Part shown: positions 8,092 through 16,837 of the stretch, in pieces
How the letters are laid out: each line of letters begins with the position of its first letter
Numbering within the stretch: position 1 is the first letter of the stretch
Assembly (NCBI GenBank): GCA_016707785.1
Contig: JADJGZ010000027.1
Location: 1-55,004, forward strand
Direction: 5' to 3'
From: Bacteroidales bacterium
Lineage (GTDB): Bacteria > Bacteroidota > Bacteroidia > Bacteroidales > UBA4417
DNA length: 55,004 nucleotides
Program-made: the position numbers and the translations under genes
The notes under the pieces: model-generated
Told to the model about the DNA's origin: nothing
Databases searched by the model: none
What the model saw: only the letters and a program-made list of their open reading frames with translations

Positions 8092-11000
8092 ATGAACTTC
8101 ATTACACAGAGGTTATTTTTGTTTTTGCTTTTCATGTTGCTTTCGGTATCAGGGATACAGGCAGCATGGTTTTCGCGTGTTCCGGTTGAAGTTGAACAGC
8201 CAGATGGAAGCAGTGTAAATTGTTTCATGTCCGGCGATGAATACTATCAGTGGATTCATGATGCAGAAGGATTCACTTTGCTGCCAAACCCGGAAGGATT
8301 CTATTGTTATGCCATTCAGGATGGAGGTGAGTTAAAAGCCGGGAAATACCGTTTTGGTGCTGTTAATCCTGCAGAAGTTGGCCTTCAACCCCATATAAAC
8401 CTGCCCGAATCTGATTATCAGAACAGGCGTTCATCATGCAACCTGCTGACCGGTCTGCCTGCTACTGCTCCCAGGACTGGACTGATGAATAACCTGGTCA
8501 TCTATATCCGTTTTTCTGATGATCCGGAATTTACAACCAGCCGTCAATCATTTGATGATCTATTCAATGCAGTCCAGGGGAATTCGCTGAAATCCTATTA
8601 TTCAGAAGTCTCTTACAACTTGCTGAATATCAATTCGGGACATTTTCCTGCCTGCAGCCCTTCTGTTAACCGCTCCTACCAATCGGTTCATCCCAGGGGA
8701 TACTATCTTCCTTTCCATACCGTGAATAATCCGTTGGGTTATGCTAATGATCAGGAACGCATTGAAAGAGAACACCACTTACTGAAGAGTGCTATCGAAT
8801 GGATATTGATCAATTCCCCGATTCCATCTACATTGAACATCGATAATGATAATGATGGAAATGTTGATAATCTTACATTCATCACAAAAGGGGATCATGG
8901 TTCCTGGTCGCAGGTGCTCTGGTCGCATACCTGGCAACTGTTTTCCTATGATGTGATGATTAACGGTAAGAAAGTTTGGGGATATAACCTGCTGCCTGAA
9001 TACCAGGCTGATGTAAAGACACTGTGCCATGAAATGTTTCATTCCCTGGGAGCTCCTGATTTATACCACTATACCAATGACGGGATTCAACCTGCCGGCT
9101 CCTGGGACCTGATGGAATCTGGCTCCGGTCATATGCTTTCCTGGATGAAATACCGGTATTCCGGTCATTCATGGATCAATGAAATTCCTGAAATCTCCGC
9201 ATCAGGAACCTATACCCTCAACCCTGCTACCCAGGCTACCGGGCAATGTTTTAAAATTCATTCTCCATATTCTGAATCTCAATTTTTTGTGATCGAATAT
9301 CGAATACAGGAAGGTAATTTTGAGTCCTTATTGCCGGGTTCAGGTTTACTGATTTACAGGGTTGATACCAGTCTTAATGGCAATGCAGCAGGCCCCCCTG
9401 ATGAAGTCTATATTTACCGGCCAAATGGTACCCTTACCTACAATGGGTTTCCATCGAGTGCGAATTTCTGTATGGAAACCGGCCGGACAGCCATCAATGA
9501 TGCTTCCAATCCGTCTGCTTTTCTGCAGGACGGCTCCGCAGGGGGATTACAGGTTTTTGATATAAGCCAGGCAGGGAATACCATCAGTTTTAAAGTACAA
9601 ATGAATGATGTGCCCCCTCCATCAGACTTTGCGGCAGAGGCTTTGATTGAAGGAGAAATTAGCCTTCACTGGCTGAGAAATTCCCGGGGAAATTCGGTTT
9701 TGCTTGTTAAGAATTCATCCAATACCTTCGGAAATCCTGTGAAAGGTGTTGTTTTTCCTGTTGGGTCAAGTATTCCCGGAGGAGGTGAAGTAATTGCCTC
9801 AGGGGAGATGGATGCCTTTATTCATAATGGATTGGGAAGTCATGAAACCTGCTTTTACAAAATATATTCAATTGGCGAGGGTGAAGATTATTCTGACGGA
9901 GTACTGATATCAGCTACCACACTTTGCGGGTCATCATCTATCCCTTATATTTCTGGTTTTTCAAATGGAAATTTCCCTGACTGCTGGAGCTTTCAGCATG
10001 GAGGTGATGCAACCACCGATAATTGGGATCTTATTGCAACCAATAATGCTGGTGGAACAGGATACGAACTGAGATCCACCTTTCAGCATGCAGATCAGGG
10101 GGTGACACGAGCAATACTGCCTGCACTAAATACTACTGGAATTGCTGAACTGGAGATTCAATTCAGGCATACTTTCGATGACTGGGCCAGTGGTGCCACG
10201 CTCAGAATTCAGAGCAGCAGTGATGGTGTGAACTGGATCAATGAAGATTGGTCGCTGAACAGTAAGTCGAACCAGACAGTTGGACCACAGCAGATTACAG
10301 CATTAATAACGAATAATCTTAATCTTAGCCATACTTACATCGCCTTCACTGTTGAAGGAAATCTTTTTAAGTATGATTACTGGTATATTGATGATGTTTC
10401 CGTGAAAGTTCATGGAATGATCCCTGTGATGGTGGATGCAGAAGCTTTTCCTCCTCCGGGCGGACAAGTGGAAGGGATTGGATCCTATAATTATGGCGAT
10501 GAAGTCAGTCTTGTTGCAACCTCAAGCGAAGGCTGGGGATTTCTGAACTGGACGGAGAATGGTGTGCCGGTCTCCACCCACCAGGAATTTACCTTTGCAG
10601 CTACAGAGCGATCCTTGTTAGCCAATTTCAGTACAACAGATGCCAGCCTTGGGGTTGAGATCATTCCTCCATTATCCGGCCTCGTAAATGGTCCGGGTGT
10701 TTACCCGATCGGAAGTTTTGTGAATCTTCAGGCTACTCCAAAACAGGGATTTGATTTTGATGCATGGAAACTGGGGGATTCAATAATTTCTCATTCATCA
10801 GCAATCATGATTCAGTTGGAGAAAACCACCAATCTCACCGCTGTTTTCGCCATACATCCGGTCGTGACCTATTTAGTGAATCTGCAGGCAGGCCCTGTTG
10901 AAGGCGGAGTGGTTGTTGGAGGGGGTGAAGTGCCTGAACATGATCTTCGCACCGTATTTGCCTTGCCCTATGCCGGCTGGATTTTTGACTCCTGGCGGGA

Positions 11001-11589
11001 AGAAGATGCTATACTTTCTTTTCAGCCAGGGTTTACTTTTGTGGTTGAGAGGGATTATGCTCTTAAAGCTGTTTTCAGGCAACTTATAACAATCGATGCA
11101 TTGGCAACGCCTGCAGAAGCCGGCTTTGTTAGTGGTTCAGGTGATTTTCTGTCAGGTGATCCGGTCACACTGATGGCTTATTCCCAGGATGGCTGGAAAT
11201 TTAAAGGCTGGTCGCTGAATGGATTTATCCTGTCTGACGATTCCTCGTATACATTTCCTGCTTCTTTCGATTGTATGCTGAATGCTGAATATGAAAGGAA
11301 TTTAGGGCATGAGGAGTTGGAGCATCAGCCGTTTAATCTGTTCCCTAACCCGGTTATCGGAAATGCACAGTTGGAATTGCCGTCAGGCTCTGTAATTCAG
11401 TCAGTAAGTGTTTATACCATAAGCGGGCAGCTAGTCTTTCAACAGCTACCAGGCAATAATACTTCTTCGCTGAGCTTGGATTTATCTTCATTACTTCCAG
11501 GTTCCTATATTCTCAGGGTAACATCAGTCAATGGTGAGGTAAGAAAGAAATTATTTATCAAAGCAATCTCCGGCCGGGCATCCTTCTGA
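8092..11589 (+). CDS. Secreted M6 family metalloprotease with T9SS sorting tail (paralogue)
   Basis: A 1165-residue paralogue of the preceding protein with the same order of parts. It has a signal peptide (1-24, ending GIQAA), SGDEYYQWIHD, a calcium-loop-like DNDNDGNVDN, and the zinc motif HEMFHSLGAPD (H313, E314, H317, D323). A beta-sandwich-like region follows, then four rather than five GGxVxGxGxY/FxxW repeats, and a type A sorting domain beginning NLFPNPVIGNAQLELP. All catalytic residues are present, so both copies look active. The 275 bases between the genes contain no other gene. The pair probably arose by tandem duplication, with gain or loss of one C-terminal repeat. Confidence 0.93.
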   Translation: MNFITQRLFLFLLFMLLSVSGIQAAWFSRVPVEVEQPDGSSVNCFMSGDEYYQWIHDAEGFTLLPNPEGFYCYAIQDGGELKAGKYRFGAVNPAEVGLQPHINLPESDYQNRRSSCNLLTGLPATAPRTGLMNNLVIYIRFSDDPEFTTSRQSFDDLFNAVQGNSLKSYYSEVSYNLLNINSGHFPACSPSVNRSYQSVHPRGYYLPFHTVNNPLGYANDQERIEREHHLLKSAIEWILINSPIPSTLNIDNDNDGNVDNLTFITKGDHGSWSQVLWSHTWQLFSYDVMINGKKVWGYNLLPEYQADVKTLCHEMFHSLGAPDLYHYTNDGIQPAGSWDLMESGSGHMLSWMKYRYSGHSWINEIPEISASGTYTLNPATQATGQCFKIHSPYSESQFFVIEYRIQEGNFESLLPGSGLLIYRVDTSLNGNAAGPPDEVYIYRPNGTLTYNGFPSSANFCMETGRTAINDASNPSAFLQDGSAGGLQVFDISQAGNTISFKVQMNDVPPPSDFAAEALIEGEISLHWLRNSRGNSVLLVKNSSNTFGNPVKGVVFPVGSSIPGGGEVIASGEMDAFIHNGLGSHETCFYKIYSIGEGEDYSDGVLISATTLCGSSSIPYISGFSNGNFPDCWSFQHGGDATTDNWDLIATNNAGGTGYELRSTFQHADQGVTRAILPALNTTGIAELEIQFRHTFDDWASGATLRIQSSSDGVNWINEDWSLNSKSNQTVGPQQITALITNNLNLSHTYIAFTVEGNLFKYDYWYIDDVSVKVHGMIPVMVDAEAFPPPGGQVEGIGSYNYGDEVSLVATSSEGWGFLNWTENGVPVSTHQEFTFAATERSLLANFSTTDASLGVEIIPPLSGLVNGPGVYPIGSFVNLQATPKQGFDFDAWKLGDSIISHSSAIMIQLEKTTNLTAVFAIHPVVTYLVNLQAGPVEGGVVVGGGEVPEHDLRTVFALPYAGWIFDSWREEDAILSFQPGFTFVVERDYALKAVFRQLITIDALATPAEAGFVSGSGDFLSGDPVTLMAYSQDGWKFKGWSLNGFILSDDSSYTFPASFDCMLNAEYERNLGHEELEHQPFNLFPNPVIGNAQLELPSGSVIQSVSVYTISGQLVFQQLPGNNTSSLSLDLSSLLPGSYILRVTSVNGEVRKKLFIKAISGRASF

Positions 11590-11671
11590 TTGTATTGATT
11601 TCAGCAGTCTCAAAGTATTGTTATTGTTTTATCCTTGCTGAAATATGCATATAAATGTGATTTGTATTTAT

Positions 11672-11679
11672 TAACTTTG
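11672..11679 (+). promoter_or_regulatory. Candidate -7 box TAACTTTG
   Basis: An exact match to the Bacteroidota TAnnTTTG element, 41 bases before the ATG at 11721. No clear TTG or TTTG at the expected -33 distance, so only the -7 element is supported. Confidence 0.4.
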
Positions 11680-11720
11680 ATAACAGTTTATTCCACTATT
11701 TCAACTTAAATATCTGCCTC

Positions 11721-13772
11721 ATGAAATCCTCTTTCATTACCTTATTGTTAGTGTTCTTATTATGTAATATTTATGCTCAACCGCAGCAGGTTCCATTACC
11801 GGAGAAATTCAGGAAACAATACAGGCCGGCATCATTAACTCCAGGCAAAACCAATGTGCATTCTGAATCATCATTTGCACCTGCCTGGTATCCGGCTGAA
11901 ACAGTTGGCACCACTTATTATGACCTTCAGTCGGAATGTTGCTCACCATCAGGCAGAGTATTGTATTTTGAAAACGGAACAATTTCTACCGTCTGGACGC
12001 AGTCGTTTGATACCCTGGACTTTTCTGATATTGGAACCGGTTATGCACATCATGATGGAGATTTATGGTCAGAGCCCCCAACCCAAAGAATTGAAACTGT
12101 TCCTACCAGGGATCCGGTGATTGCTGAACTAAATGGGGGAGAGGCTGTCCTGGCATCAAGATATCCCTTTGGAGCCTTGCATATGAGTAAACGGCCTGTT
12201 GCAGGGACAGGTAGCTGGGAAGAATCGGATTTGCCGTTGCCGGCTGATGTAACAGGACTTATTCACCCTAAAATGGTAACCAATGGATTTAACCATAGTA
12301 TCCTCCATGTGTTGTCGCAAACCTTAACCGTTGCAAAGGGTGGAGTTCCCTATCAAGGACAGGATGGAGCATTGCTTTATCAGCGTTCTTCTGATGGCGG
12401 ACAAAGCTGGGATATCCAACCCATGGTGATTCCGGGTACCGGCAGTGATTCCTATAATGGATTTTCACCCGATACTTATGCTATGGCTGCTCCTTTTGGC
12501 AATAAGCTGGCTTTTGTGGTGGGTGATCCCTGGAGTGACCTGTTTGTCATGATATCAGAGGATAACGGACTGACATGGGAAAAAACAGTGCTATGGCAGC
12601 ATCCCTATCCTTTCTGGAATGGAGAAGAACTCGATACAATTTATTGTCCGGATGGTTCGGTACATCTGGCTTTTAATCCTGAAGGTGTGTTGCATGTAGT
12701 ATTCGGCCTAACCAGCTATTATTCTGATGGAAATAATGTTTACAGGGATCCCTATGTTGGGGGTATCGCGCAATGGAAAGACGGTCAATCCACCTGGACT
12801 ACCGGGGATTTATATACCTGCCTGTCACCGGAATTGCTTGAATGGGAAGGAAGCCTGATAGGGAGTCATTTAATTGATTGGGATGGGAATGGAGAATGGA
12901 ATATTTTGGGGAATTTCGGTGAATATGGGGTTGGACCTATCAGTTTTCCTCAGATTTCCTTCTTTGATGATGGTGTGCAATACCTGGTGATGTCAAGTAT
13001 AGTGGAGAATTATAATAATGGAATTCAGGATTATCGCCATTTGTTATGCAGGAGCTGCTATTTTGGATCAAACTGGGGAACAACTGCTGACCTAAACGAT
13101 GATCCTGTTTATTTTTTTAGTGAATGTGTTTATCCTTCAATATCTTCAAGACCAAATTATTTTGAAATTTATTTTGGGTTCCAGCAAGATCTTAATCCTG
13201 GCCTTAGTATAAGCGGTGATGGTGATGTTTTTTCTGAAAATGAATGGATGATTGGAATTCTTGAAGCTCCAATACCAGGCCCATATGTCAATCTTTCACT
13301 TACTTCATTGCCTACTGAAGGAGGTATAACATATGGAAGTGGCATTTATTTATTTGGAGAAGAAGCAACAATAGAAGCTCACCCAAATCCGGGATGGGAA
13401 TTTGTATGCTGGACTTTTGGTCTTGATACCTTATCAACGGATTCAATTTACACATTCTATACAGGATGGGCCTGGTACATTACTGCTCATTTCAGATTGA
13501 TTGCAGGTTCAACCGATAATTTTGCCGATCCTGTTCTGGTTTTCCCCAACCCTGCTTCAGATCAACTGAACTTCAGGTTGCCTGAGTGTTACCATGGGCA
13601 ATCGGTGAAGCTTTCCCTTTCAAATATTCAGGGGATCAAGATGATGGAAAAAGAGTATAAAACTGACACCCTCAAATGGCTGAACATTGCTTCTTTTCCA
13701 CCCGGTGCTTATTTGCTGATGCTCACCTTCGAAGATGGCACAGTTCACAGGCAGAAGCTGGTACTGAAGTAA
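11721..13772 (+). CDS. Secreted Asp-box (BNR-like) protein with T9SS sorting tail
   Basis: A 683-residue exported protein with a signal peptide (MKSSFITLLLVFLLCNIYAQ). The middle contains sialidase-type Asp-box sequences, SSDGGQSWD (about residue 224) and SEDNGLTWEK (about 279), inside a region that looks like a beta-propeller. No catalytic sialidase residues could be assigned, so binding or structural use is as likely as hydrolysis. One copy of the GGxxxGxGxY...FxxW repeat found in the two M6 proteases precedes a sorting domain starting VFPNPASDQLNFRLP. The shared repeat and position suggest the three genes form one set of secreted proteins. Confidence 0.82.
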   Translation: MKSSFITLLLVFLLCNIYAQPQQVPLPEKFRKQYRPASLTPGKTNVHSESSFAPAWYPAETVGTTYYDLQSECCSPSGRVLYFENGTISTVWTQSFDTLDFSDIGTGYAHHDGDLWSEPPTQRIETVPTRDPVIAELNGGEAVLASRYPFGALHMSKRPVAGTGSWEESDLPLPADVTGLIHPKMVTNGFNHSILHVLSQTLTVAKGGVPYQGQDGALLYQRSSDGGQSWDIQPMVIPGTGSDSYNGFSPDTYAMAAPFGNKLAFVVGDPWSDLFVMISEDNGLTWEKTVLWQHPYPFWNGEELDTIYCPDGSVHLAFNPEGVLHVVFGLTSYYSDGNNVYRDPYVGGIAQWKDGQSTWTTGDLYTCLSPELLEWEGSLIGSHLIDWDGNGEWNILGNFGEYGVGPISFPQISFFDDGVQYLVMSSIVENYNNGIQDYRHLLCRSCYFGSNWGTTADLNDDPVYFFSECVYPSISSRPNYFEIYFGFQQDLNPGLSISGDGDVFSENEWMIGILEAPIPGPYVNLSLTSLPTEGGITYGSGIYLFGEEATIEAHPNPGWEFVCWTFGLDTLSTDSIYTFYTGWAWYITAHFRLIAGSTDNFADPVLVFPNPASDQLNFRLPECYHGQSVKLSLSNIQGIKMMEKEYKTDTLKWLNIASFPPGAYLLMLTFEDGTVHRQKLVLK

Positions 13773-13779
13773 TTCAGGG

Positions 13780-14406
13780 TTAATGTGAAATAATAACTTT
13801 CCCGGTTATTGGTTTTCTGTCGGGTAGCTGTATGCTGTAGAGATAGGCGCCAGCTGAAAGATTGGATGCATCCAGAAAGACATTGGAATCGTTCCCTTTC
13901 GATTGCCTGATAAGGTTTCCGGAATAATTGAATAAGCTGAACAGATAAGGCTTCTCAGTTTTATTCTCAAAATAGATTCTTGTCTGTGATATGACCGGAT
14001 TTGGAATAACAATGGAACCCATATTTCCATATTCAAAATAAGGAATAGCAATGATTCTGCTATATCCTTGTCCACCCAGTTCCAACCTGTAATAATTGAT
14101 CTTATTCTTAACCGGGAATTCATCAGTAAATGAATAAGGGACAGGGGATTCAGAACTTCCACAAATACCGGAAATTTCACCAATGGTTTCGAAATGTATG
14201 GTATCCTCCGAACGTTGAATGAAGGTGCCATTACAGGTTTGGCCGGAGGAAATTGTCCATTGGAGCAGCACTTTTTCATCCGAGGCTTTCCCAATGAAAC
14301 CTGACAATATAAGTGACTCCTGTGCCAGTAAAGTCACAGTTAGTAATAGGGCGGGCAGTATGATCAGGAAAGGTTTCAGACAATTGTTGTTTAAGTGAAT
14401 AAACAA
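13780..14406 (-). CDS. Small T9SS-tail secreted protein, function unknown
   Basis: A 208-residue protein with a long hydrophobic N-terminal signal (to about residue 28, LLTVTLLAQ), a short beta-rich domain of unknown role, and a C-terminal sorting domain beginning VIPNPVISQTRIYF and ending GKVIISH. The N-terminal part (LQWTISSGQTCNGTFIQRSED) resembles fibronectin-like domains that often precede such tails. It ends 8 bases from the convergent stop of the Asp-box gene and lies 17 bases behind the threonine aldolase gene in the same direction. Confidence 0.75.
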   Translation of the reverse strand: MFIHLNNNCLKPFLIILPALLLTVTLLAQESLILSGFIGKASDEKVLLQWTISSGQTCNGTFIQRSEDTIHFETIGEISGICGSSESPVPYSFTDEFPVKNKINYYRLELGGQGYSRIIAIPYFEYGNMGSIVIPNPVISQTRIYFENKTEKPYLFSLFNYSGNLIRQSKGNDSNVFLDASNLSAGAYLYSIQLPDRKPITGKVIISH

Positions 14407-14423
14407 TCATCAACGCTTATGGT

Positions 14424-15443
14424 TCAGAATTGAAGCAAGACTTCTTCTGTCCTGGCTAACATCTCATCAGTAAAATCAAGGTGAGTTACGAATCGGATAG
14501 ATTGTGGAGAAAGTGCCAGGGCATGAATATCGTGCCTTTTCAATTTCTGAAGTAGTTCCTGGGCAGGGAAGGCGGGATCTACATCGAAAAAGACGAGGTT
14601 ACTCTCAATGGGTATCACTTTTTCAACAAATGGAAGTTTTTCCAGGATATTCCCTAATTGGCGTGCCCTGCGGTGATCATGTTTCAACCGTTCTACATGG
14701 TGGTCCAGGGCGTAAATTCCTGCCGCAGCCAGTATCCCTGCCTGTCGCATTCCTCCTCCGAATACTTTACGAATCCTTCGGGCAGAATGAATAAAGCTCT
14801 TTGAACCTATAAGCACTGACCCAACTGGTGCACCCAATCCTTTGGAAAGGCAAATGGAGATGCTGTCAAATATCTTTCCGAAGTCCAGGGGTGTCTCAGT
14901 TGTTTCAGCCAGGGCATTAAACAACCGGGCGCCGTCCAGGTGATATTTCAGGTCATTTGCTTTGCAAACCTTTGCTATATCTATTAATTCACTGAAATCA
15001 TAGATAGAGCCGCCACCCTTATTCATTGTGTTTTCAACGGCAACCAGACGGCTTAATGGACGATGAACATCATTCACAGGGTTGATGTGATCTTTTACCT
15101 GTTTTGCATTGATTCTTCCCTTATCGCCTGGCAACAGGCATACCGAAGCCCCGGAATTCATTGCAATCCCTCCGCCTTCGTAGTAATAAATATGGGAAAG
15201 CTCATTGCAAATCACTTCATCACCCGGATGGGTATGAACTTTTATGGCGACCTGGTTGGCCATAGTGCCTGAAGCACAATACAAAGCGGCCTCCATACCA
15301 AACATTGATGCAACTTTAGCTTCCAGTTCATTCACCGTTGGATCATCACCAAAAACATCATCTCCCACTTCAGCTTTCATCATGGCATCAAGCATCCCGG
15401 GTGTTGGACGGGTAACAGTATCACTTCTCAGATCTATGAACAT
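14424..15443 (-). CDS. ltaE: Low-specificity L-threonine aldolase
   Basis: PLP enzyme that cleaves L-threonine or L-allo-threonine to glycine and acetaldehyde; 339 residues, the usual size. Family markers are MFIDLRSDTVTRPTPGM at the start, GDDVFGDDPTVNELE, HLDGARLFNA with Asp170 for the PLP ring nitrogen, and SKGLGAPVGSVL with Lys201 as the Schiff-base lysine. All are intact. It follows the MalY-type gene by 77 bases in the same direction, so the two may be co-transcribed for amino-acid breakdown. The alternative assignment, another beta-eliminating lyase fold enzyme, is unlikely given the start motif. Confidence 0.95.
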   Translation of the reverse strand: MFIDLRSDTVTRPTPGMLDAMMKAEVGDDVFGDDPTVNELEAKVASMFGMEAALYCASGTMANQVAIKVHTHPGDEVICNELSHIYYYEGGGIAMNSGASVCLLPGDKGRINAKQVKDHINPVNDVHRPLSRLVAVENTMNKGGGSIYDFSELIDIAKVCKANDLKYHLDGARLFNALAETTETPLDFGKIFDSISICLSKGLGAPVGSVLIGSKSFIHSARRIRKVFGGGMRQAGILAAAGIYALDHHVERLKHDHRRARQLGNILEKLPFVEKVIPIESNLVFFDVDPAFPAQELLQKLKRHDIHALALSPQSIRFVTHLDFTDEMLARTEEVLLQF

Positions 15444-15520
15444 CGGTTATTTGGAATAAAGTGGGTTTAACTTCTTGATAATGAGATTGAATTGAAATTT
15501 TATAGTTTTCATCTTTGGGA

Positions 15521-16699
15521 TCAGTTACTGGTATTTACCAGCGCATCCCGAAGCTGATTCATGGCTTTTTTCAGGATTTCAATGGGACACCCGATATTGA
15601 GACGCATAAATCCTTCGCCTCCCTGTCCGAACATTATGCCCGGGTTCAATCCCAGCTTCGCCTTTTGAAGAAAGAAATCATTCAGCTCCTTGTCGTTCAA
15701 ACCGAGTGCCCGACAATCCAGCCAGACAAGAAATGTGGCTTCCGGTCTGAGCATTTTTATAGTGGGGATTTCAGTCTCCAGGAAATGCTGAAGATAATCC
15801 AGGTTCTTCCCAAGGTATGCCATTAATTGACGGGTCCAGTCATAGCCTTCTGTATAAGCTGATTCAGATGCTATATTTCCAAATACGGTGCCCAGTCCGA
15901 TATGCAGGTGATCGAGTGTTTGTTTGAACTTCTTCCTGTATTCTTCATTGGAAATAATCACAGCGGAAGTGGACAGCCCGGAGAGATTGAAGGTTTTACT
16001 TGGCGCAATGGCTGTCAGGGTCAGCTCTGCAACCTTTGGAGATAAGGAGGCCAGTGGAATATGCTTATAAGGGTCATAGACAAGATCGCAATGGATTTCG
16101 TCGCTAACCATGATGATGTTGTAACGGATACATATCTCAGAGAGCTTTTCAAGTTCCTCCCTGGTCCATACCGAGCCACCGGGATTATGAGGACTGGAAA
16201 TAATGATCATTTTAGCACCGGAAGAGGCTTTTTCTTCCAGGTCGTCAAAATCCATACAAAGCCTTCCGTCTCTGAGCTGCAAGGGGTTATTGAGTAGTTC
16301 CCTTCCATGATCTGTAACCGCATTGAAGAAAGGAAAATAGACGGGCGGTTGCACGATGATTTTATCCCCGGGTTCTGTAAAACTCAGTACCGCCATATTT
16401 ACAGCCGGAACCACACCCGGACTGAAGCTGATCCAGTCTTTTTCAACTTTCCAATCATGATGTAGCAATTCCCATTCAATGATGGAATGATAGAAGCCAT
16501 CGGGCCTCATGGGATATCCCAGGATTTCGTGATCCAGTCTTTTTTTAAGCTTTTCGATAATGAAACCAGGGGTCCTGAAATCCATATCTGCAACCCACAT
16601 AGGGATAATGTCACCAGAGCCGAGGAATAATTCAGCAGCATCTGCTTTTATGCAGTCCGTTCCCTTCCGGTTGATGATTTCATCAAAAGAGTAATTCAT
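15521..16699 (-). CDS. MalY/PatB family PLP-dependent C-S lyase or aminotransferase
   Basis: A 392-residue fold-type I PLP enzyme of the MalY/PatB branch, whose tested members cleave cystathionine or cysteine S-conjugates. Visible motifs: PMWVADMDFRTPG at the N-terminus (typical of PatB/MalY), SPHNPGGSVW (169-178), VSDEIHCDL with Asp200, and APSKTFNLSGL with Lys235 binding PLP. The C-terminal substrate-binding arginine lies in GEGFMRLNIGCP. Whether it acts mainly as a lyase or an aminotransferase cannot be told from sequence. A TATATTTG box lies 31 bases upstream of the start. Confidence 0.92.
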   Translation of the reverse strand: MNYSFDEIINRKGTDCIKADAAELFLGSGDIIPMWVADMDFRTPGFIIEKLKKRLDHEILGYPMRPDGFYHSIIEWELLHHDWKVEKDWISFSPGVVPAVNMAVLSFTEPGDKIIVQPPVYFPFFNAVTDHGRELLNNPLQLRDGRLCMDFDDLEEKASSGAKMIIISSPHNPGGSVWTREELEKLSEICIRYNIIMVSDEIHCDLVYDPYKHIPLASLSPKVAELTLTAIAPSKTFNLSGLSTSAVIISNEEYRKKFKQTLDHLHIGLGTVFGNIASESAYTEGYDWTRQLMAYLGKNLDYLQHFLETEIPTIKMLRPEATFLVWLDCRALGLNDKELNDFFLQKAKLGLNPGIMFGQGGEGFMRLNIGCPIEILKKAMNQLRDALVNTSN

Positions 16700-16729
16700 A
16701 GTGTAACAGAGAGTGTCCTAAATGAAAAG

Positions 16730-16737
16730 CAAATATA
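16730..16737 (-). promoter_or_regulatory. Candidate -7 box TATATTTG for the MalY-like gene
   Basis: On the minus strand TATATTTG matches TAnnTTTG and lies about 31 bases before the ATG at 16699. No clear -33 element was seen. Confidence 0.4.
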
Positions 16738-16807
16738 CATATATACCCCGGAAAACTCTTTTTAAAGCTAATGCCTTCTTGGAGGGGTGCTGTATGTACA
16801 ATTCGAT

Positions 16808-16815
16808 TATTTTTG
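16808..16815 (+). promoter_or_regulatory. Candidate -7 box TATTTTTG for the receiver/PEP-synthase-like gene
   Basis: Matches TAnnTTTG and lies 23 bases before the ATG at 16838. It lies downstream of the longer-frame ATG at 16787, which argues that translation begins at 16838. GAGGA at 16829-16833 fits as a ribosome site for that start. Confidence 0.45.
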
Positions 16816-16837
16816 TTTACGATCAACTGAGGATTTC

